A DNA stretch of 64,000 bases from Tupaia tana (GCA_026018925.1 JAKSZU010000008.1:5136415-5200414); one strand, 5' to 3'; positions 23,056 to 34,605 are shown, numbered from the stretch's first letter. Notes: generated by a model not told the origin, from the letters alone. Translations and numbers: made by a program.

Positions 23056-23318
23056 AATTTAAATTTAAATTTCGCCATAGGGAGTGTGCACTCTTACCAG
23101 AGAGAGACAGAGACTGTGAGAGAAAAAGTGAGAAAAAGAGTGAGAAATCACTCCCTAGGGGGATGGCCAAGCTGCAATCCCTTCTCTTCTATTCTCCTCC
23201 TGGGATTTTGGACATGCATGCACACGTACTCAGAGTGATTTTCAAGCTGCCAGATCTGGGACTCAAACTGCAGTCAGCCACATGGGAATCCAAAGCCTTA
23301 ACCATTGTGACACCTGCC
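23056..23318 (-). mobile_element. tRNA-derived SINE with AAATTT-repeat tail
   Basis: The left end is ATTTAAATTTAAATTTAAAT, a 6-bp repeat grown from the tail. The body is of the older type. Confidence 0.82.
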
Positions 23319-23624
23319 TATGTCAAAGGTCATACCTGTCGAGCAGTTGCTCCCTGTCATCTGAGGCACCAGGCACTACGCACTCTGCAGCCGCCCCATC
23401 TGTGTGGCCTGGCCAGACCCCAGGGCAGTTCCTGACCTCTGTGAGAGGTCACAGGACCTCCTCACCCCTTCTCCTAGTCTTGCCCAGCCTGTGACTCCCC
23501 TTAGATTCATGATGCATCTAAAGCAAACTCTCCATGTCCCAACAAAAACATCCTGCTGTTTTTATTTTTGTAAAGAATTGTTTTATTTTTTTTTCAGTAG
23601 GTGTTTTTTGTTTTGTTTGCTTTT

Positions 23625-23760
23625 TTAAAAATATGCTATAAAGCATTTGTGCTCATGGGGGGTGGTGGGGGTGAGGAAGCAAGCCACCAGGTCCAGGACT
23701 TAAACTACAGTCAGCCATGTGGGAGTTGGCACCTCAACCACCACACCATCTGCTGGCCCT
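23625..23760 (-). mobile_element. tRNA-derived SINE, short form
   Basis: Minus-strand copy without the GC-rich middle; a G-rich stretch GGGGGGTGGTGGGGGTG replaces the GAGA block. Confidence 0.75.
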
Positions 23761-23764
23761 GAAA

Positions 23765-24035
23765 CTGATTATTATTATATTATTATTATTTGAAAGCAAG
23801 ATTCCCACTCTAGGGCACATGTGTTTGCTGGGGACATGGAGAGACAGAAAGCGAGAAATCACCCCCCAGGGGAATGGCCATGTACCAGTCTCTTCTCCTT
23901 CAACCCTCTCTGTGGATTCTGGGCACACAAGCACATGTACCCGGCAGAGTTTCAAGCTGCCAGGTCTGGGACTCAAAAAGCAGTCAGACATACGGGAGTC
24001 CAGCACCTTAACCACTACGCCATCCTCTGGTCCCA
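23765..24035 (-). mobile_element. tRNA-derived SINE with ATT-repeat tail
   Basis: Tail is a TTATTATTATATTATTATTA run. Full-length body, older subfamily, directly abutting the preceding short copy. Confidence 0.83.
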
Positions 24036-24123
24036 AACTGGTCATTTTAAAACATCAACTATGCATCCAGAACTGAGAATTCTCCAAAGAAGTAGTCTCA
24101 GCTATGAAGAAATTTACAATGAG

Positions 24124-24420
24124 GAACCAGCAAATGGTGTAATGGCTATGTCGTTAGACTCCCATGTAGTCAACCACGGTTCAGGTCCTGGACCTGGTGG
24201 CTTAAAACTCACATTGGTTGCGTGTTCGTGAGTGCCCAAGATCCCGAGAGGAGAATGGGGGAGAAGGGATTTCAGCTTGGCCATCCCCCTGGGGGGTGAT
24301 CTCTTGCTTTTTGTCTCTCTGTCTCTCTGATGAGTGCATGCACCCTATAGCAAAATTCTCTCTTGAAAGAAAGACAGAAAGAAAGAAAGACAAAAGAAAG
24401 AAAGACAAAAAAGAAAGAAA

Positions 24421-24489
<69 letters not shown>

Positions 24490-24548
24490 GAGAGAGAAGG
24501 AGGGAGGGAGGGAGGAAGGAAGAAAGAGAAGGAGGAAAGAGAAGGAAG
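24124..24548 (+). mobile_element. SINE with a large GAAA/GGAA tail array
   Basis: A full-length SINE (24124-24365) runs into about 180 bp of GAAA, then GGAA/GGAG, repeats. The whole block lies between an 18-bp duplication, GAAGAAATTTACAATGAG, at 24106-24123 and 24549-24566, so the array grew from the A tail after insertion. Confidence 0.92.
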
Positions 24549-24564
24549 GAAGAAATTTACAATG

Positions 24565-24815
24565 AGACCAGCAGATGGATTAATGGTTACATTGCTGGAC
24601 TCCCACATGGTTGACCAGGGTTTGAGGCCCAAACTCGGAGGCTTGAAACTCACACTAGGTGCATGTGTGTGCATATCCAAGATCCTGAGTGGAGAATAGA
24701 GGAGAAGAGATTGTGGTGTGGCCATAATTCCCTGGGGGGTAATCTGTCACTTTCTGTCTCTCTGTCTCTCCAGCAAGCACATTCATGCTATAGCAAAAAT
24801 CTCTCTCGAAATATG
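24565..24815 (+). mobile_element. tRNA-derived SINE adjoining the previous duplication
   Basis: Plus-strand copy starting inside the right-hand duplication of the preceding SINE. Tail AAAAATCTCTCTCGAAAT is short. Confidence 0.85.
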
Positions 24816-25158
24816 AAATTGACGATGAAATAGAGGCAATAAAACAAAGCTACAGGCAGTAACTCTCTATCTGGAAACAATTAGGGACATGTGCTAATTC
24901 AGAATGTGGCCGACACTTGCTGCAGTGTCCACGGTGCTTTCCGTCACTGCAGCACAGTCAGAGAAAAGTTATCACCACAGACAGGTGCACCGGGCTGGTG
25001 GAATGTGGCCGATGGAGTCTACCTATGTCTGCACACACCTACAACAAAAGTGCTAAAACAGCCTGCTGCATGTTGGGTGTGTTAACATTTACATTGCTAA
25101 GGCCTGTCTTCTGCACCCCAGCACCAAGGCTTTCTCCCTGCTGTTAGAACTTGCCTCA

Positions 25159-25423
25159 GGGACCAGCAGTTGGCATAATGCCTGTGTCGCTGGACTCCCA
25201 TATAGTCAACCATCGTTCGAGTCCCAGACCCGGTAGCTTAAACTCACGCCGGTCACGTGTGTGTGCGTGCCCAAGATCCTGAGAGGAGAATGGAGGAGAA
25301 GGGATTGCGGCGTGGCCATTCCCCCGGGGGGTGATTTCTTGCTTTCTGTCTCTCTGTCTTTCTGGCAAGCACACATGTCCTATAGGAAAAACCTCTCCAA
25401 AAAAAAAAAAAAGAAGAAGAAGG
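25159..25423 (+). mobile_element. Young SINE with exact duplication
   Basis: AGAACTTGCCTCA flanks it at 25146-25158 and 25424-25436. CpG sites in the head and middle are largely kept. Confidence 0.93.
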
Positions 25424-25589
25424 AGAACTTGCCTCACTGGGACATAATTCACTGCAAAATGAAATAGGCTGTCCGGACTCAGTGGTGTCCAGAGCCCTAA
25501 TCACCCCACCCCGTCCAGGACATTTTAAAGGTAACCGTCTTAGAAATGACACCTCACATCTTTACCATCTAGGCTCAGAACCAGGGGGG

Positions 25590-25760
25590 CCCAGTGAGTG
25601 CAGTGCTGGGGGTTTTGCCGCGGGGCGGCCTGGCCTGGGTCGGCCCTGCTCTGGGTGTCCGACACAGCGGGCACTCGCGCTCCGCCCGGACTCAGAGCAG
25701 ACGCAGCAGCAGCGTGTTGATCACGGGCGCTTCTGCTCCGCAGGCTCATCCGACCATCAC
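25590..25760. other. Small isolated CpG cluster
   Basis: About a dozen CpGs in 170 bp (GCCGCGGGGCGG, CACTCGCGCTCCGCCCGG, GGGCGC) in an otherwise AT-rich intron and outside any SINE. No gene start could be tied to it. Confidence 0.55.
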
Positions 25761-26060
25761 AGAGCTGTGGACTGTGGATGAGGGCAGTTGCTCTGAATGA
25801 TTAGCACATTACTCAGATAGGACAGCGAGAGAGGCAGCGTCCTGACAGCCAGCCCGTGCGTCCACACTCCATGCTGCCCGCGTTCGGGGCCTCTGACGGC
25901 ACGTGAAGAGGGCACTTCAGAGCAGCACAAACCTCGCAGACAGCCTGCCACCGTGCCGTAAAAGAGATCAGATTTCCATTTCTGAACAAAAATATCTATG
26001 CTGTCATTTCTAACATAAGCCAAATCTCTCTCAAGGATTCATTCCTAAATTTCAGAATTT

Positions 26061-26318
26061 TTTGGTTTTTTTAGAGGTTTTTGTTATAGGGCGCGTGCGC
26101 TCGCCAGACAGAGACAGACAGAGAGACAGAAAGTGAGAAATCACCCCCAAAAGGGGATGGCCACGCTGCAATCCCTTCTCCTCCATTCTCCTCTCGGGAT
26201 CTTGGGCACGCACGCATACGCACCTGGAGTGAGTTTAAGCCACCGGGTCTGGGACGTGAACCGCGGTCGACTACATGGGAGTCCAGCGACATAGCCATTA
26301 TGCTAACTGCTGGTCCCA
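26061..26318 (-). mobile_element. Young SINE
   Basis: Minus-strand copy with a short mixed T/G tail; the head reads GACCAGCAGTTAGCATAATGG in the reverse complement. Confidence 0.9.
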
Positions 26319-26364
26319 GGAATATTTTTGAACTCTTAGAAAATTGAGAAATAGCAGTCTTATT

Positions 26365-26574
26365 CTTTAACGAGAGAGTGTGTGTACCCCCAGCAGGACG
26401 TAATCACACCGTAGTCCTTTCTCCTCCGTCCCCCCATCCCATCACGATCCAGGGCATGCGTGCACACGGCCAGCTTGTTTTTCAAGTCCCTGAGGCTGGG
26501 GTGTGGTCCGCTGTCCTCCATGTGGGCTCCTGCTCCCTGTGCACAGAGCTTCCCCCGTGCTATGGAGCCAGCTC
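26365..26574 (-). mobile_element. Old tRNA-related SINE
   Basis: CCCCCAGCAGGACGTAATCA and the decayed head GAGCTGGCTCC (minus strand) link it to the older family seen at 47806. Confidence 0.5.
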
Positions 26575-26956
26575 ACAGTTTTTGTTTTTAACAGTAACGT
26601 ATTCAGAAAAAGAAAGTTAGAGAAAAACGATAATCTCAAAGAAGTATCTCTGACTCCAGTACAGGACGAATTAATAGGACATGTTATGCTTGCTAAAAGT
26701 TATCAATATTTACGTCTACAGAGATGTGACTCCATACTCAGCTCCAGACTCCTCAGACATGCCCAGGTGGAGAGCTCCATGGCACCGAGCAGGGCGCCGG
26801 CCACCAGCACGCTCCTGCTGGACATACTGGCATCGGGTCCAAAGAAGAGGCTGTCTGTATTTTCCTGACATGAGTTTCCACAAGCCTTCCTCACAGCCCA
26901 ATGTTTGTTAAAAAATAATAATAATAATAATCCCTAAAAATGCAGTAATAAGTTGT

Positions 26957-27375
26957 GGGGCCAGCAGGTGGCATGGTGGTTAAGGCACTGGGCTCCCGCA
27001 TGACTGATCAGGGTTGGAGTCTCGGATCTGGCAGCTTGAAAACCATACTGGGATGGGACCAGCAGAGGCTGCTATGGTTACATCGCTGAACTCACACGTA
27101 GTCAACAGGTTGGGGGATTTCTCCTTTTCTGTCTCTCTGTCTCCTGGCAAGTGCTTTATAGCAAAAAAATTTCTCTCTAAAATAAGAAAGAAAAAGAAAA
27201 GGAAAGAGAAAAAGGAAAAGAAAGGAAATCATGCCCGGCACGTGTGTAAGCCCAGTGAAGGAGATGGGATTGCAGCATGGCCATCCCGGGCCGGGGGCGA
27301 CTCCTCGCTTCTCTCTCACTGTTTCTTGGTCTCTCTCTCTGACTAGCACAGGCGGCCTATGGCAAAATCCTTAAG
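26957..27375 (+). mobile_element. Old SINE split by a younger SINE
   Basis: Two parts, 26957-27053 and 27226-27375, make one plus-strand SINE; the break is at ACCATACTGGG / AATCATGCCCGGC. The flanking words AATAAGTTGTG and AATAGTTGTG are its probable target duplication. Confidence 0.8.
27054..27225 (+). mobile_element. Nested SINE with an internal deletion
   Basis: Starts ATGGGACCAGCAGAGGCTGC, jumps from GTAGTCAACAGG to the pyrimidine block, and ends in an A/G-rich tail. It lies within the SINE at 26957-27375. Confidence 0.78.
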
Positions 27376-27387
27376 CAAAAAAATAGT

Positions 27388-27640
27388 TGTGGGGCCAGCA
27401 GGTGGCATGGTGGTTAAGGCACCTGGACTCCAGAAAGCCAACTATGAGGGTAGAGCCGGGATTCAGCTTCTTAAGATACACAGGGCATGCGTGCATGCGT
27501 GCCCAGAATTTCAAGAGGGGAATGGGGGGAAGAGATCGCAGATCAGCCATTTTCCCTCGGGGGTGCCTTCTCATTTTTCTTCTCTCTCTCCTTTTGTTTC
27601 TTTCCAGCGAGCATAAATTAAAATAAATACAGAAATAAAT
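27388..27640 (+). mobile_element. tRNA-derived SINE, old A-box form
   Basis: Head GGGGCCAGCAGGTGGCATGG is intact; the B-box region is replaced by diverged sequence. Tail AAATAAATACAGAAATAAAT. Confidence 0.82.
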
Positions 27641-27726
27641 AAAAGTTGAGCTATAATTTTGAAAAGTTATTGGGCAATGTTTGAAGTTTTGTTATTCCAA
27701 TCTATGCAATAAGGAAGTAAACCCAC

Positions 27727-27856
27727 CTGTTGTCTGAGAGCTGCCATGGTTTCTCGAATTTCCACAGCAAAATTGCCAAAACCCTGGGTGACCTCTGCCT
27801 CTGTCATGAGTGTCACATCTGCAGCAGCTTCATCCAGGTACAGTTCGTCCTGCTGC
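27727..27856 (-). CDS. PXDNL: PXDNL exon encoding the acidic linker and coiled-coil start
   Basis: This 130-bp exon reads QQDELYLDEAAADVTLMTEA and then EVTQGFGNFAVEIRETMAAL followed by RQQ, 43 codons after one base that completes the AG/G arginine codon. The second half has heptad-like spacing of hydrophobic residues (F, F, V, I, M, L) and is the start of the coiled coil that continues into the exon at 7819. In the peroxidasin family this segment lies between the peroxidase domain and the VWC domain and is thought to help oligomerisation. The acceptor is a T-rich tract ending AAAACAG and the donor is CAG/GTGGGT at 27721-27726. The exon ends in phase 0, matching the ATA start of the next one. 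No stop or indel is seen. The introns on either side are 7.6 kb and 19.9 kb. Confidence 0.9.
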
Positions 27857-27999
27857 CTGTTTTTATAAAAAGCAAAAGAATTGCTAAAACAAAATGAGTG
27901 CAAAGATTTTTTTTTAAATCAGCGACTATTCTTGAGGCATTTACCTTCTGTATAAGGCATGGTGACTGGTGCTCTGTGTGATCTTAAAAAGAAAAAAGT

Positions 28000-28598
28000 T
28001 CAACTGGATCAGAAATTAAACGCAAATGACATGTGACAGGATGACCCGTCTGCCACATCTGCTCTCCATAATTCCTCTCACAGGAGCAGGAAGTATTCCT
28101 TCTCAAACAGAGGGAGGCTGCATGCCTGACTGAAGTATCTGGCCTAATGCTGAGATCTCAAAGCATGTCTTTTCTAACAAACTGTTCATTTCACTTTCAA
28201 CAGTGAAAGGGCAGTGGAAAGTTACATGTTACATATTACGCGGTCCCCAGGTGGGAAAGTGACTCGCTCAATTATAAATTCATGGCAAGAACTAAATGAA
28301 GACAAGGATACTCGATTTGACCGAACTTTAATCTTAACCCTGGCGCAAATATCTCAGTACTGTCGGAAAGAAATGGAAATAGTCTTGGGCTGAGTTTCTT
28401 AGAGCTCATCTGAAATTCTCAAAAAGCAGAAGCAAACTAGTTTGGAAAATAGAAGTGGATGGGAGTTTCTTCCATCGATGATTCTGTATCTGTGATGTAT
28501 TAATAAGAATATTTGTATCTAGACTTGAATGAACTGATATGATGTCTGTGTCTCAAGTTCTCAGTTATGTGTCCAACCCTTATTAAAAAGTTATTCCT
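28000..28598. other. Unclassified intronic sequence
   Basis: Upstream (minus-strand sense) of the exon at 27727-27856. No gene or repeat recognised. Confidence 0.4.
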
Positions 28599-28867
28599 GG
28601 GACCAGCAGTTAGCATAATGGCTATGTCGCTGGACTCCCACATAGTCGACCGCGGTTCAAGTCCCGGACCCAGTGGCTTAAACTCACGCCGGGCGCGTGT
28701 GCGTGCGTGTCCAAGATCCCAGGAGGAGAATGGAGGAGAAGGGATTGCGGCGTGGCCATCCCCCCTGGGGGGTGATTTCTCGCTTTCTATCTCTCTGTCT
28801 CTCTCTGTCTGTCTGGCGAGCGCACGCGCCCTATAGCAAAAACCTCTCTAAAAAAAAGAAAAAAAAA
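28599..28867 (+). mobile_element. Young SINE with exact duplication
   Basis: AAAAAGTTATTCCT at 28585-28598 is repeated at about 28868-28881. Both promoter boxes and most CpGs are kept, making this one of the youngest copies. Confidence 0.93.
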
Positions 28868-29084
28868 AAAAAGTTATTCCTTGTAAAGAAGTCATGCCGA
28901 CTTTCAAGGTGTTCTACTCTGGTCTACTTGAAGCCCACCTTCTGTTGTTTAATAAGAAGACGGCTTGCCAGAAACAGTATATCCAGTGAGCTCGTAAAAC
29001 GATTTCCATAATAAATCTGAAACACATTATAGTTTACATGAGTCAGAAATGTAGGAAAAAGGCAAGATTGAAAAACAGCAACAC

Positions 29085-29315
29085 TCCCACTGGCCCACTG
29101 CGGTTCAAGTCCCAGACCCAGCGGCTTAAAAGTCACACACTGGGTGTGTGTGTGCGTGCCCAACCTCCTGAGAGGAGAATGGAGGAGAAGGGATTGCAGC
29201 TGATCGTCCCCTCTCAGGGGTGAGTGCATGCTTTCTGTCTCACTGTCTCTCCCGCAAGTGCACATGCCCTATAGCAAAAATCTCACTAAAACAAAACAAA
29301 CAAACAACAACAACA
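29085..29315 (+). mobile_element. SINE lacking the A box
   Basis: Begins near CCCACTGGCCCACTGCGGTT, so the first part of the tRNA-like head is lost; the rest is full, with an AACAAACAAACAACAACAAC tail. Confidence 0.82.
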
Positions 29316-30149
29316 GATAGAAGTTGGTCACAGCAGCCCCTTGGTCACTAGGTAAGATAACTGTGTGTCCCTAAGACACTGCATTGGAGTCACCATGAAC
29401 GATACTGGTCACATGCCAGCTTTCACGACAGCGCTGCATTAAAAGTGTGGTAGGGATAGTAGTAATAAAATGGATAATTATAATAAAAATTATGGGACAC
29501 AGTTATTTTTATAGTGCTCTCTCCTATAAAACCCTCAGGATCTAACCAAAGGGGACTGTCTCACAGAGAAGCTCTAGGCGAGGGTGTGAGGAGGGAGCCG
29601 AGCACGGGAGTGGCTGACGGGAGCCGTGTGCTGGGTGCACAGGGCTGGAAGGTCCATCTGGGTGCACGCTGCACCAGGCACTGTGCTAAGGAGGCGGCAG
29701 GGCCTGGGAGCGCTTCAGGAGAGCGTTAGGGAGACAAACGGGCAACGCTGGAACAACAGGAAAACACTCCTGCATTTTCAAACTGCGTTGAAGTGCAACT
29801 GGTGTGCCACAAATTGCACAACGTAGTGTGTACGCCCTGATGAGTGTGGGCATATGTACACACGTGTGCTGCTGATAAAGGTGCTAAACACACCCAGCAC
29901 CTCCAAAGATTTTCTTTCACGTGGTAGGAGTGTTTTGCTTTTTGTTTGTGACAAGAGCACTTAACATGAGCTCTTCCGCTGTCCTGCATTTTCAAAGTGC
30001 TCCACTGCACTAAGGACAGGCCCTGTGCTCCTGCAGCGGACCTCAGGAACTGCACAGCCGTTATGTAACGCGCTCCCAGGCCCTGCTCCCCTCGGCCCTG
30101 GAAGGCACCAATGGCCCCGACTTCCGTGAGGTCAGCCGCTCTGGACACC

Positions 30150-30830
30150 TCTTCTGTGGACGCCATTCCCTCCCTCTGAAACTGGCTCATCTCGCTTAGC
30201 ACAGTGTCCTCCAGAGCCAAAGGGAGCTACCACCTCACACCTCTCAGCTGACCGTTACCCAAAACACGAAAGGTGACAAGCACTGGTGAAAACTACCCTC
30301 TGCTGGTAGGAATACAGAATGGGATCCCCTGTGGAAAACAGTTTGAATGTTTCTCAAAAACCTAAAACTAGAACTGATCTAATAATCCCATTTCTGGATC
30401 AAAGTTGTTCCTTGTGAAAAAGCCATTGTAGCTTTTAAAATTATTCTGCTTTGTTCTACCTGAAATAAGTGTTCTATTGATTAATAAGAAAACGGATATG
30501 AGGATCTTGAAAAAATATCTGCACCCTCATATTTACTGCTATACTATTATCTGTAATAACCAGGGTAAGGAAACAACCCGAGAGTCTATCAATGGGTGCA
30601 TAAACAATATACCACTGTACACTTAAAAATGTGTAAAGAGGGGCCAGCAGGTTAAATGATGGCTAAGGAGCTGGACTCATATGGCTGACTGTGGTTCGAG
30701 TCACGGACCTGGCAACTTGCTTATCACTTTCCCTCTCTCTGCCTGTCTCTCTCTGGTCAAATTAAAATAAATAAATAAATAAAACAATTTCTTTTAAAAT
30801 GTGTTAAGAGGGTATTCTTATCATAATAAG
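30150..30830 (+). mobile_element. L1 3' end, plus strand
   Basis: GTGGAAAACAGTTTGAATGT, TAATCCCATTTCTGGATC, ATATCTGCACCCTCATATTT and GAAACAACCCGAGAGTCTAT follow the order of the end of old L1 ORF2 and 3' UTR. A short SINE interrupts it at 30639. Confidence 0.75.
30639..30790 (+). mobile_element. tRNA-derived SINE, short form
   Basis: Same architecture as 3309 and 20635. TTAAAATGTGTAAAGAG and TTAAAATGTGTTAAGAG flank it, a 17-bp target duplication with one difference. Confidence 0.87.
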
Positions 30831-31009
30831 ATAAAGTTAAGCGAAATTAATAATTAAAATGTATCAAAAATATGTTTTATCCATAAAAAAGTACTATGTG
30901 CTATTTTAGAAGATTTATAAAATGCAGCAAAATGTAAGAAAACTTCCTTGATATAAAGTAAGATGTGGGAAGAATCATCTCTGTTTATAAGAATAAATTA
31001 AAAATAAAT

Positions 31010-31255
31010 AAAGTTTATCGCCAGAGGTGTGTCCACTCATCAGAGACAGAACAGATAGAAAGTGCCCTCCTCAGCGGGCCTATCACTCCACAGCCCTTGC
31101 CCCCACGTCCGTACCCCACCAGGGCTGTGGGCATGTGCACGTGCATGTCCAGGGTGGTGTGCAAGCAGCTGGGCCGGGATTTAAAGCATGCTTGACCACG
31201 TGGGCGCTGGCTCCCTACGCTCTGCACTGAGCCACTGCACCAATGGGCCAGCTCC
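31010..31255 (-). mobile_element. Old tRNA-related SINE
   Basis: AAATAAATAAAGTTTATCGC tail side, purine block reduced, decayed head ending CAATGGGCCAGCTCC. Confidence 0.55.
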
Positions 31256-31333
31256 GTAAGAGCAAACGTTAACATAGTGATTCATAGTTTTAGTTTACTC
31301 TTTTATTTAAAAATAGTTTTGTTTCTCCACCCC

Positions 31334-31805
31334 CACCTCCAAGGCAGGTGACAGTGCAGTGGTAATGCGGCTGGACCCCTAGAACTGGGTTGTGTCCTGG
31401 GGCCCCTCCTGAGCACACTGCATGCACACGAGTGCCCATGATCCAGGTTGGCTGGGATTCCAGTTTGCCTTGGGCATAAAGACCCTGGTGTCAGGACTAG
31501 CAGTTGGCATAATGGCTATGCTGCTGGACTCCCATGTAGTCAAAGCACTGTTCGAGTCCCGGACCCAGTGGCTTAAACTTAACAAAACACCAGGTGCATG
31601 TAGTGTGCATGCCCAAGATCCTGAGAGGAGAATGGAGGAGAAGGGATTGCAGCGTGGCCATCCCCCCTGGGAGCTGATTTCTTGCTTTCTGTCTCTCTGT
31701 CTCTCTCTGTGGAGCACGTATGTCCTATAGAAAAAAAAAATTCTCCAAAAAAGACCCTGGTGTCTATCTGTCTCTTTTTCTCACGGAAGAAATAAATTTT
31801 TAAAA
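31334..31805 (+). mobile_element. Old SINE split by a young SINE
   Basis: The first piece (31334-31492) carries a degraded head; the last piece (31765-31805) is the matching TCTGTCTCTTTTTCTC block and AAATAAATTTTT tail. Confidence 0.7.
31493..31749 (+). mobile_element. Young SINE nested in an older SINE
   Basis: Exact duplication AAAGACCCTGGTGTC at 31478-31492 and 31750-31764. Confidence 0.93.
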
Positions 31806-32309
31806 AATAGATTTTTTTTCCCATTACAGGAGTAGCACATGTTATTTTAGAAAAAAAAAAGTAAATGCTGAAATGCAGAAGAGAACAAAATCACCTAAAT
31901 TCACGAGAAAAAAAAGATTCTTTTATCTTAAAAAGTACTTTGTATGAGTTGATTCCTAGTTGGATGAAACATCTAGAAAATGTTGGAACGTATACAGAAA
32001 ATAAAATCACTAATGTTCTCAATAAATAAATAAAAGAAGATGATGACTTCTGCCCAGGGATGGAGGGGGTATGTGGTCAGGGAAGCAAAAAAAAAAAAAA
32101 AAAAGAAGAAGAAAAAGAAGAAGAAAGAAAGAGGACTCCGGTTTGTAACCTGTCTCAGGGTCTCTGGGGTGAGCGCCTGCTCTGCACCAGGCAGGAGTCC
32201 ATGTGTGGAAGAGCAGGAGAGTGTGGGAGAGTACAGGGGGTGCAGGAGGGTGCAGGGAGGGAGTGGGAGGTTTCCAGAGGGCGCTTCCTGTCACTGCCTT
32301 TACCTGCCC

Positions 32310-32430
32310 TTGCTAGGAAGCACCTCCTGTTTCAGATGCAAACACTGCAGCTTAGACAGTGGTTCATTGTCCACAGTACACAGCTGGGATGCAAATCAGG
32401 ACTTTGACAAAAGAGAAAAGTCCTCTTCTT
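32310..32430 (-). mobile_element. MIR fragment
   Basis: CAGATGCAAACACTGCAGCTTAG then CACAGCTGGGATGCAAATCA resemble the reverse complement of the MIR core. Confidence 0.5.
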
Positions 32431-32979
32431 AACTAGTACACAGATTTGTTTCCCATCCTTGAGAGCTGTGGTGCATTTTAAGAAAGATCAGATTTGTGTT
32501 TTACATAATGTGGAGGGAAAGAAGAGAGGCAGAGATCAGTAACTGCAAGAACTGAAAGAAAACATGAAACAGACATTATAGATGCTGCTGCATTTTAAAT
32601 TCTTAATTTAAAAAAAAAAAACAGAGTATTACTTGCAAAAGGATAATAGCATTTATTAAGTCAAACAGATTTTAATTCTTGAATAGTTTATTGAAAGAAA
32701 CGCTGAATTTGTGAACAAGGCAGAGTAAAAAAAGCACAGATAGGAAGGAAAAGGGAAATGTGCAAAAGAGAAACACACAGCAAGACAGAGTGAAGCTGCA
32801 TCCCCGGTGACTCTGAGCGCTTGGTGGGAGGACGTGGCCACTCGGGGCTGAGCAGCCCTGGTGCTCTTGAGCTCAACAGAGCAACAGCCGAGGACAACCA
32901 GAGGACATGTGGTTATAAAACCATGTGGTAAGGGGGCCTTCCAGGATAAAGAAATATAACCCAGCATGCTTAGAATTTA

Positions 32980-33340
32980 AGTACCTATGTGCAGCCTGTG
33001 GTGACCTTGTAGCCATGTTCCCATAGCAACTTAGCAACTCTCAGTGACCTTGTAGCCCTGATAGCAACCTAGCAACTCTGTAACTTCATGTACGCCTGTG
33101 TATCTAACAGCTGGTAGCCTGGCTCCTACCTGCCTAATTCTGTAACAGTCTTTTACTCAATCAAAAGGCTGTAAAAGTAAAATATAACCATATATAGGAG
33201 ACAAAGAAGCTAAAAGAAATAAAAGGAAGAGCTCCAAGAAATTCAGGGCTAGGCCTTTGGATGTGAACCCGCGGAGCCACACACACACACACCTTCTCCA
33301 CACAGCTGTCCAAGGGTCCCACCTGATGTAAATCACCCCT
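32980..33340 (+). mobile_element. Possible class-I (ERV1-like) solo LTR
   Basis: The block has a duplicated roughly 40-bp segment (GTGACCTTGTAGCC ... AGCAAC..AGCAACTCT, at 33000 and 33043), a TATA-like ATATATAGG at 33191 and an AATAAA at 33218-33223, the usual order of U3 repeats, promoter and poly(A) signal. I could not find a target duplication, so the ends are approximate. Confidence 0.4.
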
Positions 33341-33539
33341 CACTCTCCACTACTGACCATTTTGGTTGGATTTCCCATCAGTACATATATGAGCACTTTT
33401 TTAAAAAGAGTAATATTTATTTAGTGTTCAAACAATGTTTGGCATGCCGTGAGCACTACAACAGCATTTGTTATTATTCTGTATTTTATGAAATGGCTGT
33501 AAAATGCTAGGCACTGAATTAGCGTTAGGTATTTGCATA

Positions 33540-33960
33540 CTTGCTACAGTTTGAATATGCCTCCCGCATTAACGTGGTGAGCCACTGAAACACGACTCAG
33601 AGAGAAAACTTGATCCAAGATGGCGAAGGGTGAGGCCTTTGGGAGGAGATTAGTGACCAGGTGGTTAGGGCGGGCCCCACCACTGAGTGCCAGTGGATTA
33701 GCGAGGAGAGAGAGTGAGCAGGAAACCAACCTGGAACACAGGCCACACTCTGGCCTGTCCCCCTCTGCCTCTGTCGGCCATGACATGATGCAGGTGGCCT
33801 GGAAGACAGGCCACACTCGGGCCTGTCCCCTCTGCCTCTGTCAGCCATGGCACGATGCGGGTGGCCTGGTGTGAGCCCTATGCCTTGGACTTCTCAGCCA
33901 CCAGACCTTTGGGTCAGATTAATCTCAACTGCTTTCTAACTCAGCCAGTCTCAGATGTGC
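33540..33960 (+). mobile_element. MST/MLT1-like LTR (ERVL-MaLR) with internal duplication
   Basis: GTTTGAATATGCCTCCC at the start, AGGCCTTTGGGAGGAG, GGGCGGGCCCCACC and the end GGTCAGATTAATCTC follow the MaLR LTR layout. It contains a 68-bp tandem duplication at 33738-33869. Confidence 0.65.
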
Positions 33961-34029
33961 CTGCTAGCAATGCGATCAGGGACTAAGACGATATGCATTC
34001 CCAAGATAACACGAAAATCCTGTGAAAAG

Positions 34030-34145
34030 CCCATTTTACAGAGGAGGAAACCGAGACTTGGATTTGATATAAATGAAGAAGGACAGACAGTTCTCGAATC
34101 CATGTACGCTTTCCGCCCATTCTATCACAGGCACTGCCTCTTCTC
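34030..34145 (-). mobile_element. MIR fragment
   Basis: CCCATTTTACAGAGGAGGAA followed by ACCGAGACTTGG is the reverse complement of the MIR core end. Confidence 0.55.
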
Positions 34146-34569
34146 CTAGACTTTTACATCAGGAAGACAGGGCCATGTTCTGTTCATTTCTACACACTCA
34201 CAAACTCACGATTATCATTGAGGAAATAGGCCCGGAAATGCATCTGGAATTTGACTGAATTATACTATCGAGGAAGCAACTATGAAAAGCAGACATTGAA
34301 CACGCGCCTTGAACTAATCTATGCAGCTGTGAATTGCAATGTTTATTTTGGTCATTTAATTACATGAGCATATACTAAATGTTACTCAGTGAGAAGGAGT
34401 CACCAAATACGAATGCACAAGGTTCATTTCTGTTTGCGGAAGTTTCCAAGTCAACAGTAAGGAGAAATCCTGTAAACAACAACAAGCTATACGTCAAGAT
34501 AAATGTAAGTTTCACGAAAGATGTCTTAAGAGATTTCAGAAATAAGACTAACATTTCTCAATTTTCTTT

Positions 34570-34574
34570 CTTTT

Positions 34575-34605
<31 letters not shown>

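Noticed and set aside
28599-28680. SINE heads as real tRNA genes
   Set aside because: They have A and B boxes but do not fold into an intact cloverleaf with acceptor stem and continue into the SINE body.
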